Positions 30,064 through 40,891 of a DNA stretch of 64,000 nucleotides are shown here, one piece after another. The notes under the pieces are model-generated. The model was not told the DNA's origin, did no database searches, and saw only the letters and a list, made by a program, of their open reading frames with translations. Each line of letters opens with the position of its first letter. Positions within the stretch are counted from its first letter, which is position 1. The stretch is taken from assembly GCF_000020685.1 (NCBI RefSeq), contig NC_012526.1, positions 722,001-786,000 of the forward strand. Reading direction: 5' to 3'. The position numbers were made by a program, and so were the translations under genes. The DNA comes from Deinococcus deserti VCD115. GTDB lineage: Bacteria; Deinococcota; Deinococci; Deinococcales; Deinococcaceae.

Positions 30064-32061
30064 TTACCCTGCTGGCTGTCTTTCGGCCCTGGCAACCTTC
30101 ACATGGGCACGCAGCAATTCGGCCACACTCCAGGCCTGAAACGGGCATCCACCGGGGGTGAGCCGCAGCCCGTTAAAAACCTCCGAAACGTGGCCGAGGC
30201 CAGCCTCCCATACGTGCCCCTGCAGACCACGCAGCGCATCCCGGGCGCCCGTAATGTTCCCGCCCGAGAGCAGAAGGTCCACGTAGGAGGCCAGTGGCCA
30301 CGGCCAGACAGTGCCCTGATGGTACGCCGCGTCCCGCTGAACCTGCGTGCCGCCGTAATTGCCCCGGTAACGCGCATCAAGCGGTGAAAGTGTATGCAGA
30401 CCCAGCGGCGTCAGGAGTTCCCGCCGCACCAGCCCGGCCGCAGCCTGGAGCTGCGCAGGAGTGGCCGGTGTGTCCGGCAGCGCCAGGGCCAGGGCGACAT
30501 TTGGCCGGGTACTCAGGTCCGGCACTCCATCTGCGCTCACGGTGTCGGCAAAGGCCGTGCCGGTCCAGAAAGCACCGAAATTCTTCTGGGCCTGCTGGAA
30601 CTGCGCGGCGAATTCTGGCATTTCACCCAGCCTTTCCGAAAGCCGGGACTCGGCTCCAAGGGCAGCCAGCCACAACGCCTGAATTTCTACCGGCTTGCCG
30701 TGCCGGGGCGTCACGACCCAGCCCTCGATCTTCACGTCCATCCAGGTCAGCTGGACGCCGGGTTTGCCGGCCAGCAGCAGGCCGTCAATGGGGTCCATGC
30801 AGATCCCGTGGTCGGTCCCCCGGACATGCCAGCTCAGCAGCTCACGCACCTGGGGCAGAGACTGGCGGGCAAAGTCCAGATCGCCACTGGCCTGCACATA
30901 CCGCTCCAGCGCCACCACCAGCCACAGCGCTCCGTCCACGGTGTTGTAACCGGCTCCGCTGCCGTTCTCATGGAAGTTATTTGGGATCAGACCCCGGCGC
31001 AGGGTTGCCAGGAAGGTTCCCAGCAGTTCACGCGCCTCGGCATACCGGCCCGTGACCAGGGTCAGGCCGGTCAGGGCAATCATTGCGTCCCTGCCCCAGT
31101 CGGCAAACCAGGGGTAGCCGGCGATCACCGTGACGCCCGCCGGAGCTGAGCGCTGCGCGAGGTACGCGTCCGCCGCCACGGCCAGGGTCGCCACCAGGTC
31201 GTCGCGGACCCCGGTGGCCGCCCACGCCTGCTCAGCAAGGGTCCGCCGGCGGGTGGCTTCAGCCATGTAGGCCGCCCAGGGGTCGGGCACTCCGGGGGCT
31301 GGCCCACTGGAAAAGACCAGGGCGACCTGTCCTCCGCCTTCGGGCAGCCGGACCCGCCACAGTTCCGCGCCCAGGGTCAGTTCGGACTCCGCCTCGCCCC
31401 GTGCGGCGTCATGACGGTAATAAATCCGCTGGGGAAAAGGCGCAGGCGTCAGCACCTCAATCCCGGCACCGGGAGCGTGCAGGCGGACCCGGGTCTGCCG
31501 CTGTCCCTCGATCACGGCTTCGTGGCCCGAGCAGCTCAGGCTCAGGGCAGGAGCGCTGGCATGCACCGAATGCATGTCCCGGTCCACGAAGTAGCCTCCC
31601 AGCGTCAGGGTGACGGGCTCGTCTGCCTGCACGTCGTACAGATACACGACGCTGTCGGCGCCCTGCGGCATACAGCTGCGGCGGCGCACGCGTGCGCCGC
31701 GCCACAGCTGTTCCCGCTCCGGCAGCAGGTCGCGCAGTGTGGCGCCGGCCAGCAGGGCCTGGACCTGCCCTTCAAATACGTTGGGAGCAAGTTCAAGCGC
31801 ATGCAGTGTGGCCTCGCCGCAGCTCGTGCTCAGGATTTCCAGCGGTGAGACCACGTGCGCATAACGCTGAACCGGAGGCCGCTGGCTGAGATTCAGGGCC
31901 GAGTAGCAGCGGGTGGGCACGCCAGCCAGACTTCCCAGTGAGAATCCGCCCCGTCCGTCGGTCAGCAGTACTTCCAGGTCCGGACAGCGGGCCTGACCCG
32001 GACCGAAGAACTGTGTCACTGCCGGCAGGGAAGCAGAAAGTCGTGTCATACGGTCCAGCAT
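30064..32061 (-). CDS. Amylo-alpha-1,6-glucosidase-like glycogen debranching enzyme
   Basis: A 665-residue protein of the GDE (GH133-like) family. The N-terminal domain has EVLLTDGRGGFSLGSLAGVPTRCYSALNL. The C-terminal (alpha/alpha)6 barrel has VIAGYPWFADWGRDAMIALTGL, GLIPNNFHENGSGAGYNTVDGALWLVVAL, GVQLTWMDVKIEGWVVTPRHGKPVEIQALW and HQGTVWPWPL, carrying the acidic catalytic positions (Asp in WGRDAM, TVDGALW, TWMDVK). It debranches glycogen or similar alpha-glucans. The frame is open to 32181, but nothing supports that start; several ATGs lie at 32049-32073, and 32061 is chosen because CATGCT lies 7 bases upstream. The start is uncertain by some residues. Confidence 0.87.
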   Translation of the reverse strand: MLDRMTRLSASLPAVTQFFGPGQARCPDLEVLLTDGRGGFSLGSLAGVPTRCYSALNLSQRPPVQRYAHVVSPLEILSTSCGEATLHALELAPNVFEGQVQALLAGATLRDLLPEREQLWRGARVRRRSCMPQGADSVVYLYDVQADEPVTLTLGGYFVDRDMHSVHASAPALSLSCSGHEAVIEGQRQTRVRLHAPGAGIEVLTPAPFPQRIYYRHDAARGEAESELTLGAELWRVRLPEGGGQVALVFSSGPAPGVPDPWAAYMAEATRRRTLAEQAWAATGVRDDLVATLAVAADAYLAQRSAPAGVTVIAGYPWFADWGRDAMIALTGLTLVTGRYAEARELLGTFLATLRRGLIPNNFHENGSGAGYNTVDGALWLVVALERYVQASGDLDFARQSLPQVRELLSWHVRGTDHGICMDPIDGLLLAGKPGVQLTWMDVKIEGWVVTPRHGKPVEIQALWLAALGAESRLSERLGEMPEFAAQFQQAQKNFGAFWTGTAFADTVSADGVPDLSTRPNVALALALPDTPATPAQLQAAAGLVRRELLTPLGLHTLSPLDARYRGNYGGTQVQRDAAYHQGTVWPWPLASYVDLLLSGGNITGARDALRGLQGHVWEAGLGHVSEVFNGLRLTPGGCPFQAWSVAELLRAHVKVARAERQPAG

Positions 32062-32218
32062 GGCAGCAAGCATGATGAAACGCTCCAGACCAGACGCGCC
32101 CCGACCAGGGAAGGGCCCGTGGTAAACTGTGAACCTGTCTGTCTGAACCACTCCTGCCCTCTTGCGGCGCGTGCGAGACAACAGGCCGCCCAGGATGCCA
32201 GCGTGCGCCGGGCGCGGC

Positions 32219-32227
32219 GGAGGTGAT
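32219..32227 (+). promoter_or_regulatory. Perfect 9-nt Shine-Dalgarno of infC
   Basis: GGAGGTGAT is complementary to the whole anti-Shine-Dalgarno of 16S rRNA. The only canonical start codon nearby (GTG 32223-32225) lies inside it, so the true start should be a few bases further on; ATA at 32232 is at a normal distance. Confidence 0.8.
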
Positions 32228-32231
32228 AAAC

Positions 32232-32855
<624 letters not shown>

Positions 32856-32878
32856 TTCTGCACCGGAACTGACTGCCG

Positions 32879-32906
32879 GCGCCGTCCCATGTGGGGCGGC
32901 GCTTTT
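32879..32906 (+). terminator. Terminator of infC
   Basis: Stem GCGCCGTCCC (32879-32888) / GGGGCGGCGC (32893-32902), one G:U pair, 4-base loop, then TTTT. It confirms infC is transcribed alone. Confidence 0.8.
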
Positions 32907-32982
32907 CTGTTGCTGCGGCCGGGGTCTGCTCAATAGAGACACCTGCACCCATACCCGCCGCTTTATTTAGTAAACTGGGACC

Positions 32983-33228
32983 ATGATCAAGATGTACACG
33001 ACCAGCTGGTGCCCTGACTGCCACGTAGCCAAGCGCGCCCTGCAGCAAAAAGGTTTTGAGTTCGAGGAAATCAACATCGAGAATGACGATCAAGCTGCGC
33101 AGTACGTCATGCAGGTCAACGGTGGAAAGCGCAGTGTGCCGACCCTGGTGAGCGGTGACGTCGCACATAGCCTCAGTGGCTTCCGTCCTCAGAAGCTCGA
33201 CGCTTTCCTGGCCGCCGCCGGACTGTAA
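32983..33228 (+). CDS. Glutaredoxin-like / NrdH-type redoxin
   Basis: An 81-residue thioredoxin-fold protein: IKMYTTSWCPDCHVAKRALQQKGFEFEEINIEND. CPDC is the redox pair (residues 10-13), SVPTLV carries the cis-proline, and the end is a helix. CPDC rather than CPYC and the lack of a clear glutathione motif suggest a NrdH/mycoredoxin-type reductant working with thioredoxin reductase or bacillithiol; this is inference. TAAACT (32971-32976) sits 6 bases before the ATG, a leaderless start. Confidence 0.88.
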   Translation: MIKMYTTSWCPDCHVAKRALQQKGFEFEEINIENDDQAAQYVMQVNGGKRSVPTLVSGDVAHSLSGFRPQKLDAFLAAAGL

Positions 33229-33239
33229 GGTCGGTACTC

Positions 33240-33282
33240 AGCCAGCCGCCGCGCCCACAGCGGGAGCGGCGGCTGGCTTTGC
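33240..33282. terminator. Terminator between glutaredoxin and metallophosphoesterase genes
   Basis: Perfect 13-bp stem AGCCAGCCGCCGC (33240-33252) / GCGGCGGCTGGCT (33266-33278) followed by TTGCTT. The two flanking genes converge on it. Confidence 0.78.
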
Positions 33283-33296
33283 TTCACTGAAACGAC

Positions 33297-34319
33297 TTAC
33301 TTCCGCAGGGTCTGCGTGTGAACCAGTGTGGTGACGCCTGTTTCCGGGACGGTGTAGAAGCGGACGGTCAAGGTGTCGGGTCTGACGTCCAGCCAGACGA
33401 ATCCTGGAACCTTGTAGGTTTCGAACGCAGCCAGCCGGGTTCCGACGCGGCCCCCATACGCTTTGCCCGCAGCTCCACTGACCACGGTCCAGGTGCCGGG
33501 GCATTCGGGCTGTGGTGCGAACAGTTGCAGCGCGTGTTCGTGCCCGGCGAGCAGCAGGTCAGCCCGGCTGCAGGCCACGCGGTACAGTTCGCGGACTGCG
33601 CCCCCGCGCTGAAAGGTCAAGGGCAGGTTGTCGTAGGTCCCGGCGTTTCCATGCCTGCCGTTGCTGAATAGGGGGTGATGGCCCAGCACCAGCTTCCAGC
33701 GCGCCCCGCTCCTGGTGAGCGCTTCCGAAAGCCAGGCCCGCTGCGCACGGTCCCAGACGCCACCAGGCCGCTCGTTGACCCGTACTCCCGGCAGATAAGC
33801 GGCCAGCGGCGCCGTATCCACCGCGAAGAATTCCAGCAGAGACCCCTGAGGTGCCCGGTAGGTCCGGGCGGGCATGACCCACTGGGGATTGATTCGTGAA
33901 TACGCCACCTGTGCCTCTGCGCCGCGCGGGTCAGCTCCGTCGCCGCCGCGTACCCAGGACTCGTCATGGTTGCCTGGAACCATCAGGAACGGCACTTTCA
34001 GAGGCCCATACACGTCCGCAAACCGTTCGCGGAACAGAGGAGAGGCCGGATTCCTGGGACCTGCGGGGTAGAAGTTGTCGCCCAGTCCCACCCCCAGATC
34101 ACAGCCGTCCGTGGCGCAGATCCCGGCCATGGCCGCTGCTACCCTGTGCTGCTCTTCGGTCCCCGTTCCCTGATCGCCCATGACGACCACGCGTATGCGC
34201 GCAGGATCAGTCGGAACAGCGACCTCCGCCACCACGTCGGGAAGAGGACTCTGACTAGGCAGTTGTGCGGGCGCACACGCAGAGAGCAGGCCTATGGCGG
34301 CGAACAACAGGAGGCGCAT
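33297..34319 (-). CDS. Calcineurin-like metallophosphoesterase lipoprotein (purple acid phosphatase-like)
   Basis: A 340-residue exported lipoprotein: MRLLLFAAIGLLSAC lipobox with Cys 15. The metallophosphoesterase motifs are in order: VVVMGDQGTG (GDxG variant), VGLGDNFYP (GDNFY as in purple acid phosphatases), LMVPGNHDES (GNHD), LVLGHHPLFS (GHxP) and LLAGHEHALQLF (GHxH). It is likely a surface-attached acid phosphatase scavenging phosphate from esters. TAAGCT (34326-34331) lies 6 bases before the ATG. Transcribed alone. Confidence 0.92.
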   Translation of the reverse strand: MRLLLFAAIGLLSACAPAQLPSQSPLPDVVAEVAVPTDPARIRVVVMGDQGTGTEEQHRVAAAMAGICATDGCDLGVGLGDNFYPAGPRNPASPLFRERFADVYGPLKVPFLMVPGNHDESWVRGGDGADPRGAEAQVAYSRINPQWVMPARTYRAPQGSLLEFFAVDTAPLAAYLPGVRVNERPGGVWDRAQRAWLSEALTRSGARWKLVLGHHPLFSNGRHGNAGTYDNLPLTFQRGGAVRELYRVACSRADLLLAGHEHALQLFAPQPECPGTWTVVSGAAGKAYGGRVGTRLAAFETYKVPGFVWLDVRPDTLTVRFYTVPETGVTTLVHTQTLRK

Positions 34320-34534
34320 CCGTACAGCTTAAGGCGCGACCAGAGTCCCTTCATGCCTTCTCTGGGAATATGCTGGCAGGCTCTGAGCCTTCTCAAGACG
34401 GTTCGAAGGAGCAGGGCTGGCTCACGATTTCTCCCAGCTGGCAAGTGCCTTTTCCTGACGTCCGTGCACCCTGGATCCGGAGGCTGGCGCTCTGGCCTGG
34501 GGCAGGGAGCTGCCACCGCATCAGGTTTCCAGGG

Positions 34535-34564
34535 TTGCTCCTGCCGGCTGCAACCCGGTATCCT
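34535..34564 (+). promoter_or_regulatory. Predicted promoter of the thrS leader transcript
   Basis: -35 TTGCTC (34535-34540), 18-bp spacer, -10 TATCCT (34559-34564), followed 6 bases later by the ATG of a short leader frame. This is the same geometry as the leaderless promoters of other genes in the window. Confidence 0.5.
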
Positions 34565-34570
34565 GACCCC

Positions 34571-34672
34571 ATGAAGCCTCTCGCCCATCACTCCGGTCTG
34601 GTGATGCGTGGCGTGTGGCCGCGACGAATGCCGTACCTTCCCGGTCTGGTTACCCGAACTCTGCGCGCCTGA
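34571..34672 (+). CDS. Putative 33-residue leader peptide upstream of thrS
   Basis: ATG at 34571, 6 bases after TATCCT, opens a 33-codon frame ending in TGA at 34670-34672. The peptide is basic (MKPLAHHSGLVMRGVWPRRM at the start) and has two Thr codons close to its end (VTRTLRA). The stop codon lies inside the 5' arm of a strong hairpin (34666-34696), as expected if ribosome position decides RNA folding. There is no protein family match I know of. It may be only a chance frame; the promoter distance and hairpin overlap are the support. Confidence 0.35.
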   Translation: MKPLAHHSGLVMRGVWPRRMPYLPGLVTRTLRA

Positions 34673-34722
34673 GAACCCCGAAGCGGTTTTCAGGCGTTCT
34701 GCTGGGTTGCGGCCAGACCGGG
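34593..34722 (+). promoter_or_regulatory. Structured thrS leader with alternative pairings
   Basis: CCGGTCTGG occurs twice (34593-34601 and 34641-34649). A single complement CCAGACCGG lies at 34713-34721, so either copy can pair with it. The second copy would enclose a 12-bp hairpin (34666-34677 with 34685-34696, one G:U). The first copy can instead be closed in a small hairpin by CATCAC (34587-34592) / GTGATG (34601-34606). Such competing stems upstream of a tRNA synthetase gene suggest attenuation or translational control. There is no T-box sequence. Confidence 0.45.
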
Positions 34723-34756
34723 TCTGTCTTGTCTTGAATATGTAAGGAGAAAACAC

Positions 34757-36706
<1,950 letters not shown>

Positions 36707-36722
36707 ACATCGCAAGCACAGC

Positions 36723-36751
36723 AGGCCGCCTGGATTTTCAGGCGGCCTTTC
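36723..36751 (+). terminator. Terminator of thrS
   Basis: Perfect 10-bp stem AGGCCGCCTG (36723-36732) / CAGGCGGCCT (36739-36748), 6-base loop with four T, short T-containing tail. Confidence 0.8.
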
Positions 36752-36835
36752 TGCTGGCAGGGCGAAGCCGGGAGCAGACCTGTGCGGAGGCAGGAAGGGC
36801 TTGTGAGGCCGCAGGGTGTAGGCCTCGCGCCCGTG

Positions 36836-37846
36836 TTAACGGAACTGCGCGAGTCGCGATTCGATCAGCTGTGCAGCGCTGGGCTTCGCGGTCGTGACAG
36901 CCTGCACCTGAGCCCACTCAGAGGCATCGGTGTAGTTCTGTAGCTTCATCCCATTGAGGAACACGGTCGGGGTTCCCTTGACCCCCAGGGTCAGCCCCGC
37001 CTTGATCTGTGCATCCACCACAGCGCGCGACGAGCGCTGGGTCATGCACTTCTCAAAGGTCGCTGGAGTGAGCTTGGCGTTGCCAGCGTAGGTGCGAAAC
37101 TGTGTGGCCGCGTCCCGGGCGGAGAGCCGGTTCCAGACATCGAACCCTGCGAAGATCTGATCTGCCATCTTCCAGAAGGCTCCCTGCGCCGCAGCACATT
37201 CGCTGGCTTCGGCGGCGGCAAAGGCATTCTTGTGAAAGTCCAGTGGAAAGTGGTAGTGCGCCACGCGGTACTGCGTGGTCTGCCTGGCCCAGCCGGGCAG
37301 GGTCTCATGCCACAGATCGCGGCAGTAGGGACACTGGAAGTCACTGAAAATCCGGATGCTATTCGGCGCGTCGGCTCGCCCTGAAACGTTCCGCGTGGCG
37401 GGGAAAGCCGCATCCGGCCAGATTTTCAGGGCCAGATAAGCGCGCCACCGGACCTGCGCGCCCTGACCAGTAACTTTGACAGTGATCATGTCCTGCTCGC
37501 TCTCGTCCGTGAATTCAGTGAACCCACGGCGGGCCGAGGCCAGCAGTTCAGAGCTGCTCAGCTGCCGGACAAGTTGCGGCAGGTCAGCTTCCCGCATTCC
37601 CCAGGCCGCGGCCACTCCACGGGCCAGGGCAGTGCCTGTGGCGGCCTCGACTAGTACGCCCACCACCCGTCCGCCGCTGACATCCAGGGTCACGCGGGTT
37701 TCGGGACCTTGGAGTACATTGCCTGCAACGCTGAAGTCCTTCAGGACCTCCTGCCGAACGGTCGCCTGGGGCGTCTCCCACAATTGCGCACTCGCGACCG
37801 GGGCCAATGCCACTCCCCATACCAGCCCCAGCAAAACTTTATTCAC
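36836..37846 (-). CDS. Secreted DsbA-family thioredoxin-domain protein
   Basis: A 336-residue exported protein. Signal peptide MNKVLLGLVWGVALAPVASAQ. Residues 22-155 are an N-terminal region without a known family. From about 160 comes a DsbA/thioredoxin domain: SIRIFSDFQCPYCRDLWHETLPGW with the CPYC active site, a helical insertion, and the cis-Pro loop VKGTPTVFLNG. It probably forms or shuffles disulfides outside the membrane; Cys in ECAAAQG and KCMTQ may be an extra pair. The start is GTG at 37846, 6 bases after TACACT (37853-37858 on the minus strand), a leaderless GTG start. Confidence 0.88.
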   Translation of the reverse strand: MNKVLLGLVWGVALAPVASAQLWETPQATVRQEVLKDFSVAGNVLQGPETRVTLDVSGGRVVGVLVEAATGTALARGVAAAWGMREADLPQLVRQLSSSELLASARRGFTEFTDESEQDMITVKVTGQGAQVRWRAYLALKIWPDAAFPATRNVSGRADAPNSIRIFSDFQCPYCRDLWHETLPGWARQTTQYRVAHYHFPLDFHKNAFAAAEASECAAAQGAFWKMADQIFAGFDVWNRLSARDAATQFRTYAGNAKLTPATFEKCMTQRSSRAVVDAQIKAGLTLGVKGTPTVFLNGMKLQNYTDASEWAQVQAVTTAKPSAAQLIESRLAQFR

Positions 37847-37973
37847 AGACCCAGTGTAACAATTATCACAGTGGGAATTAAGTTGGACTTAAGATGCCTC
37901 AGAAAGTTGGCTCTGACCTTTCTGTTACCTTGGACCAGATCCAACATTCCAAAGATCCGCCCAAGGAGACGCT

Positions 37974-38687
37974 ATGCATACTCCCTCCAAGGCCCTGGCT
38001 GCTGCGCTGACAGCCACTTTGCTCTCTGCCTGCGGCACTACGCCTCCAGAGGTTCCTGAGCCCAGCCTGCCGGCTGCCCCAGAAATCGCGCCGCAGATCA
38101 TCACGCGTCACCCGGTCCTGTTTGTGCACGGGTACAGGTCCAGCGGGTCAGTCTGGAACACCATGATTGCCAATTTCAAACAGGACGGCTGGACCGATGC
38201 CCAGCTGTTCAACTGGTCCTACGATTCCACGCGCTCCAATTCCGCAACCGCTGAACTGATCCGTCAGAAGGTGGACGCAATCCTGGCCCAGACCGGAGCC
38301 GCCCGGGTAGATATCATCTCGCATTCTATGGGCGGACTGTCATCCCGCTACTTCCTCAAAAACCTTGGGGGAACAAGCAAAGTGGATGCCTGGGTCTCGC
38401 TGGGTGGGCCTAACCACGGTACGAATACCGCCAATGGCTGCTGGTACAGTTCCTGTTACGAAATGCGTGAAGGTTCTTCCTTCCTGAATTCGCTGAACAG
38501 CGAAGATGAAACGCCGGGGTTCGTCCGATACGCCACCTGGTGGTCCGCCTGCGACGAAATCATCAATCCTGACCGGAGTGTGCTGCTGTCCGGAGCACTC
38601 AACACGCAGACCGCCTGTATGAGCCACAGCCGGCTGTACCAGAGCACCACCGTATACACGCAGGTGCGTGACCTGATTCACCGTTGA
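37974..38687 (+). CDS. Secreted lipase/alpha-beta hydrolase lipoprotein
   Basis: A 237-residue lipoprotein: lipobox in LTATLLSAC, Cys at about residue 20. An alpha/beta hydrolase of the lipase class 2 type follows: HPVLFVHGYRSSGSVWNTM (oxyanion HG), VDIISHSMGGLSSRYFL (nucleophile Ser in SHSMGG), SLGGPNHGTN, and a catalytic His likely in SHSRLYQS. Two Cys pairs (CWYSSC; CDE...TAC) may form disulfides outside the cell. It likely cleaves triglycerides or short esters. AAGGAG at 37963-37968 is 5 bases before the ATG. Confidence 0.88.
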   Translation: MHTPSKALAAALTATLLSACGTTPPEVPEPSLPAAPEIAPQIITRHPVLFVHGYRSSGSVWNTMIANFKQDGWTDAQLFNWSYDSTRSNSATAELIRQKVDAILAQTGAARVDIISHSMGGLSSRYFLKNLGGTSKVDAWVSLGGPNHGTNTANGCWYSSCYEMREGSSFLNSLNSEDETPGFVRYATWWSACDEIINPDRSVLLSGALNTQTACMSHSRLYQSTTVYTQVRDLIHR

Positions 38688-38945
38688 GTAAACGGGGCAG
38701 CCAGGAGCGGACCCATGTCACTTTCAGTGGTTGCGCCCTTGGTCACGGCCTTCTTGCAGACGAACATGATGTTCTTTGGGCACAGCTTTTTACTGCTCTG
38801 GTAGGCGTTGATTCAGGATATCGGAGCCGCAGAGAGACTGTCTGACAGTGTCCTGGTGCAGTTCCAGAGGCGTCAGCAGCCCAGGTGTGCAGGCTCAATA
38901 TTTCAAGCCAAGGGCGCTCTTGCCTCTGGTCAGGGGTCGTACCCG
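38688..38945. other. Intergenic stretch with no supported gene
   Basis: There is a 44-codon open stretch on the minus strand (INAYQSSKKLCPKNIMFVCK... ending near 38690) whose composition looks protein-like. It has no start codon and no recognisable family; it may be the end of a lost gene. Nothing else is supported here until the tRNA promoter. Confidence 0.4.
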
Positions 38946-38974
38946 TTTACAGCTTGGCAGTGCCGTGCTAACAT
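38946..38974 (+). promoter_or_regulatory. Promoter of the tRNA-Cys/tRNA-Val operon
   Basis: -35 TTTACA (38946-38951), 17-bp spacer, -10 TAACAT (38969-38974), about 67 bases before tRNA-Cys. Confidence 0.55.
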
Positions 38975-39037
38975 TCCTTCCGCTGGAGAGGAGAGACCCA
39001 CCAGCCCCACGCAAGGGACAGCATGAACCGCCCATGC

Positions 39038-39116
<79 letters not shown>

Positions 39117-39129
39117 TCAATACCCGTAC

Positions 39130-39204
<75 letters not shown>

Positions 39205-39210
39205 ACAGAA

Positions 39211-39233
39211 CTCCCGTCCAGGCGGGGGTTTTT
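39211..39233 (+). terminator. Terminator of the tRNA operon
   Basis: Stem CTCCCG (39211-39216) / CGGGGG (39223-39228, one G:U) followed by T5. Confidence 0.7.
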
Positions 39234-39273
39234 CCTTTTATGCCCAGGCGTCGTCAGAGGCAGAGAAGGCGCG

Positions 39274-39295
39274 TGTGTGCACCATGTGTGCACCA
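39274..39295. repeat. Tandem 11-mer beside the integrase gene
   Basis: TGTGTGCACCA is repeated exactly twice without a gap (39274-39284, 39285-39295). It lies between the tRNA-Val attachment region and the 3' end of the integrase gene, where tyrosine recombinases often have arm-type binding sites. Function is inferred. Confidence 0.6.
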
Positions 39296-39308
39296 GTCAT
39301 TCTTGGGG

Positions 39309-40496
39309 TCAGTCAGCTGCCTCCCTCAACGTCAGGTGTCGCTGCAGGCTGAACTCCGCGTTGCGGATCTCGTCCCGCATCACCGTCCGGTAATGAAGCA
39401 TGGCGGTCGAGGGGCGGGAGTGCCCCGCAATCTTGGCGACCACCTCCGGCAGGTGACCAGCGCGCAGCAGATTCGTGATGTTCGTGTGGCGCCCCGAATG
39501 GGTTCCGAACTTCTCGATCCCCGCCCGTTCGCAGATCCGGTGAATGTTGCGTTGCACGTTGTGCCGGTCCAGGAGCGTCCCCAGACCCGTGGTGAAGATC
39601 AGGTCATGCGGCGGCCAGGTCCCACCCAGCTGTGCCTTGAGGACATTCTGATTCTGCTGATGTGCCCTGAGCACCGCCAGCAGATCCGGACTGGCCGGCA
39701 GCGTGCGGCGGGAGTTCTCGGTCTTCAGCTCGCCCAGCCTGGGTTTGTTCTTCACCAGCTTGTTCGCCTGCACGATATGGATTTCGCGGTACTCGAAGTC
39801 CACGTCACCCCAACGAAGGCCAAGTGCCTCACTGCACCGCAGGCCCAGCGAGAACAGCAGGTAGAACAGTGGGAAGAGCGGATCGCTCTGTGCCTCCTGC
39901 AGAAAGGTGACCAGCTCGGCATCGGTCAGGGCCTTGCGCCGCTTGGGCTGGCGCTTCTCGGCCAGGGATGCCGAGACCTTGATGCTGTCGGCCGGATTCT
40001 TCACCAGGAGGTCCTGGTGCATGGCTTCTTTGAATGCGGCGCTCAAATGTTCCATCACCTTCTTCCTCGTACTGGCCCGGAGATGCTCACTGAGCTGCGC
40101 TTCAAGCTCCAGAATGTGAGCCCGTTTGACCTTGTTGAGAGTCAGGCGCTTCAACTCTTCGGGCACGTAGAGCCTCAGGCGCAACTCGTACTGCTCGAAA
40201 GTCGTTTCACGCACGTGGGGTTTGCGCAGGTGCAGCCAGCGGTCCAGCCATTCCCCGACGGTAACCTTCTCGCTGGCCACCAGCAGGCCTCGTTCCCGGT
40301 CTGTGATGGCGCGAGCGAGCGCTCGCTTGGCGTCCAGCTTGGTGGCTTCAGAGCCACTGGTCACGACCACCATCTTTCCCTGGAATTTCTCCCGGAGTTG
40401 CCACCGGTACCCGTTCCGGTACTTGTAGACGCTGCCCTCGCCATTGCCGTTGTTCTCTTTGCGAGCCCTGCTCGCGGTTGTAGCCGATTTTTTCAT
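39309..40496 (-). CDS. Tyrosine recombinase/integrase of the tRNA-Val element
   Basis: A 395-residue phage-type integrase. N-terminal arm-binding region GSVYKYRNGYRWQLREKFQGK (AP2-like); SAM-like core-binding domain about residues 80-180; catalytic domain from about 185. Catalytic residues seen: Arg in FSLGLRCSEALGLRW, Lys/Arg region in TENSRRTLP, HSGRHT (H-x-x-R), GHSRPSTAMLHYRTV (His and nucleophile Tyr). Upstream AAGGAAAGGAATCAC provides a ribosome binding site. It points toward the tRNA-Val gene, the normal layout for an element integrated at a tRNA 3' end. Confidence 0.95.
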   Translation of the reverse strand: MKKSATTASRARKENNGNGEGSVYKYRNGYRWQLREKFQGKMVVVTSGSEATKLDAKRALARAITDRERGLLVASEKVTVGEWLDRWLHLRKPHVRETTFEQYELRLRLYVPEELKRLTLNKVKRAHILELEAQLSEHLRASTRKKVMEHLSAAFKEAMHQDLLVKNPADSIKVSASLAEKRQPKRRKALTDAELVTFLQEAQSDPLFPLFYLLFSLGLRCSEALGLRWGDVDFEYREIHIVQANKLVKNKPRLGELKTENSRRTLPASPDLLAVLRAHQQNQNVLKAQLGGTWPPHDLIFTTGLGTLLDRHNVQRNIHRICERAGIEKFGTHSGRHTNITNLLRAGHLPEVVAKIAGHSRPSTAMLHYRTVMRDEIRNAEFSLQRHLTLREAAD

Positions 40497-40580
40497 GTGA
40501 TTCCTTTCCTTGTTCAGCGACCTCCCGCTCAGATGATAGGGGAGCCGTGGAGCTCCCCCAGTGGTTGAGCGGCTTGATCT

Positions 40581-40841
40581 TCAGGGCTTCATCGGATGCG
40601 TTTTCCAGACACCGTAGGCTTCCCACAGGTCGCGCAGCCGGCGCTCCGGGTATCTGCCGGTGGCGTACTTGGCCGCGCACTCCAGCACCCACACGCCGAG
40701 GTCGTGGACTTCGCGATCTGCCAACTGAACAGCGACCGGCAACTTGTTCTGCGCGGCGGCGCTGACGAGCGCTTGAAGTTTCTTGGGCAGCGGCTTGAGC
40801 CTCAGGGCAGGCATATCGAAAAAGTTGAAGATGTCGGACAT
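40581..40841 (-). CDS. Small protein of unknown function in the integrated element
   Basis: An 86-residue protein: MSDIFNFFDMPALRLKPLPK..., mostly helical, ending in ERRLRDLWEAYGVWKTHPMKP. I do not recognise it. GAGGAGAA lies 7 to 8 bases upstream of the ATG at 40841, which selects this start over farther upstream ones. It sits between the integrase and the primase genes on the same strand; integrative elements often have small regulators or recombination accessory proteins here. No cysteine cluster or clear HTH. Confidence 0.55.
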   Translation of the reverse strand: MSDIFNFFDMPALRLKPLPKKLQALVSAAAQNKLPVAVQLADREVHDLGVWVLECAAKYATGRYPERRLRDLWEAYGVWKTHPMKP

Positions 40842-40891
40842 GGTGGTTCTCCTCGTGTTCCCGCGGTGATAAGTCGTGTCAAGGACATTCA

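Noticed and set aside
34571..34756. T-box riboswitch upstream of thrS
   Set aside because: The conserved T-box bulge sequence (TGGNACCGCG type) is absent; only hairpins and repeats are seen.
38690..38815. 44-codon minus-strand stretch ending INAYQSSKKLCPKNIMF...
   Set aside because: Looks protein-like but has no start codon and no family; kept only as a note in the intergenic entry.
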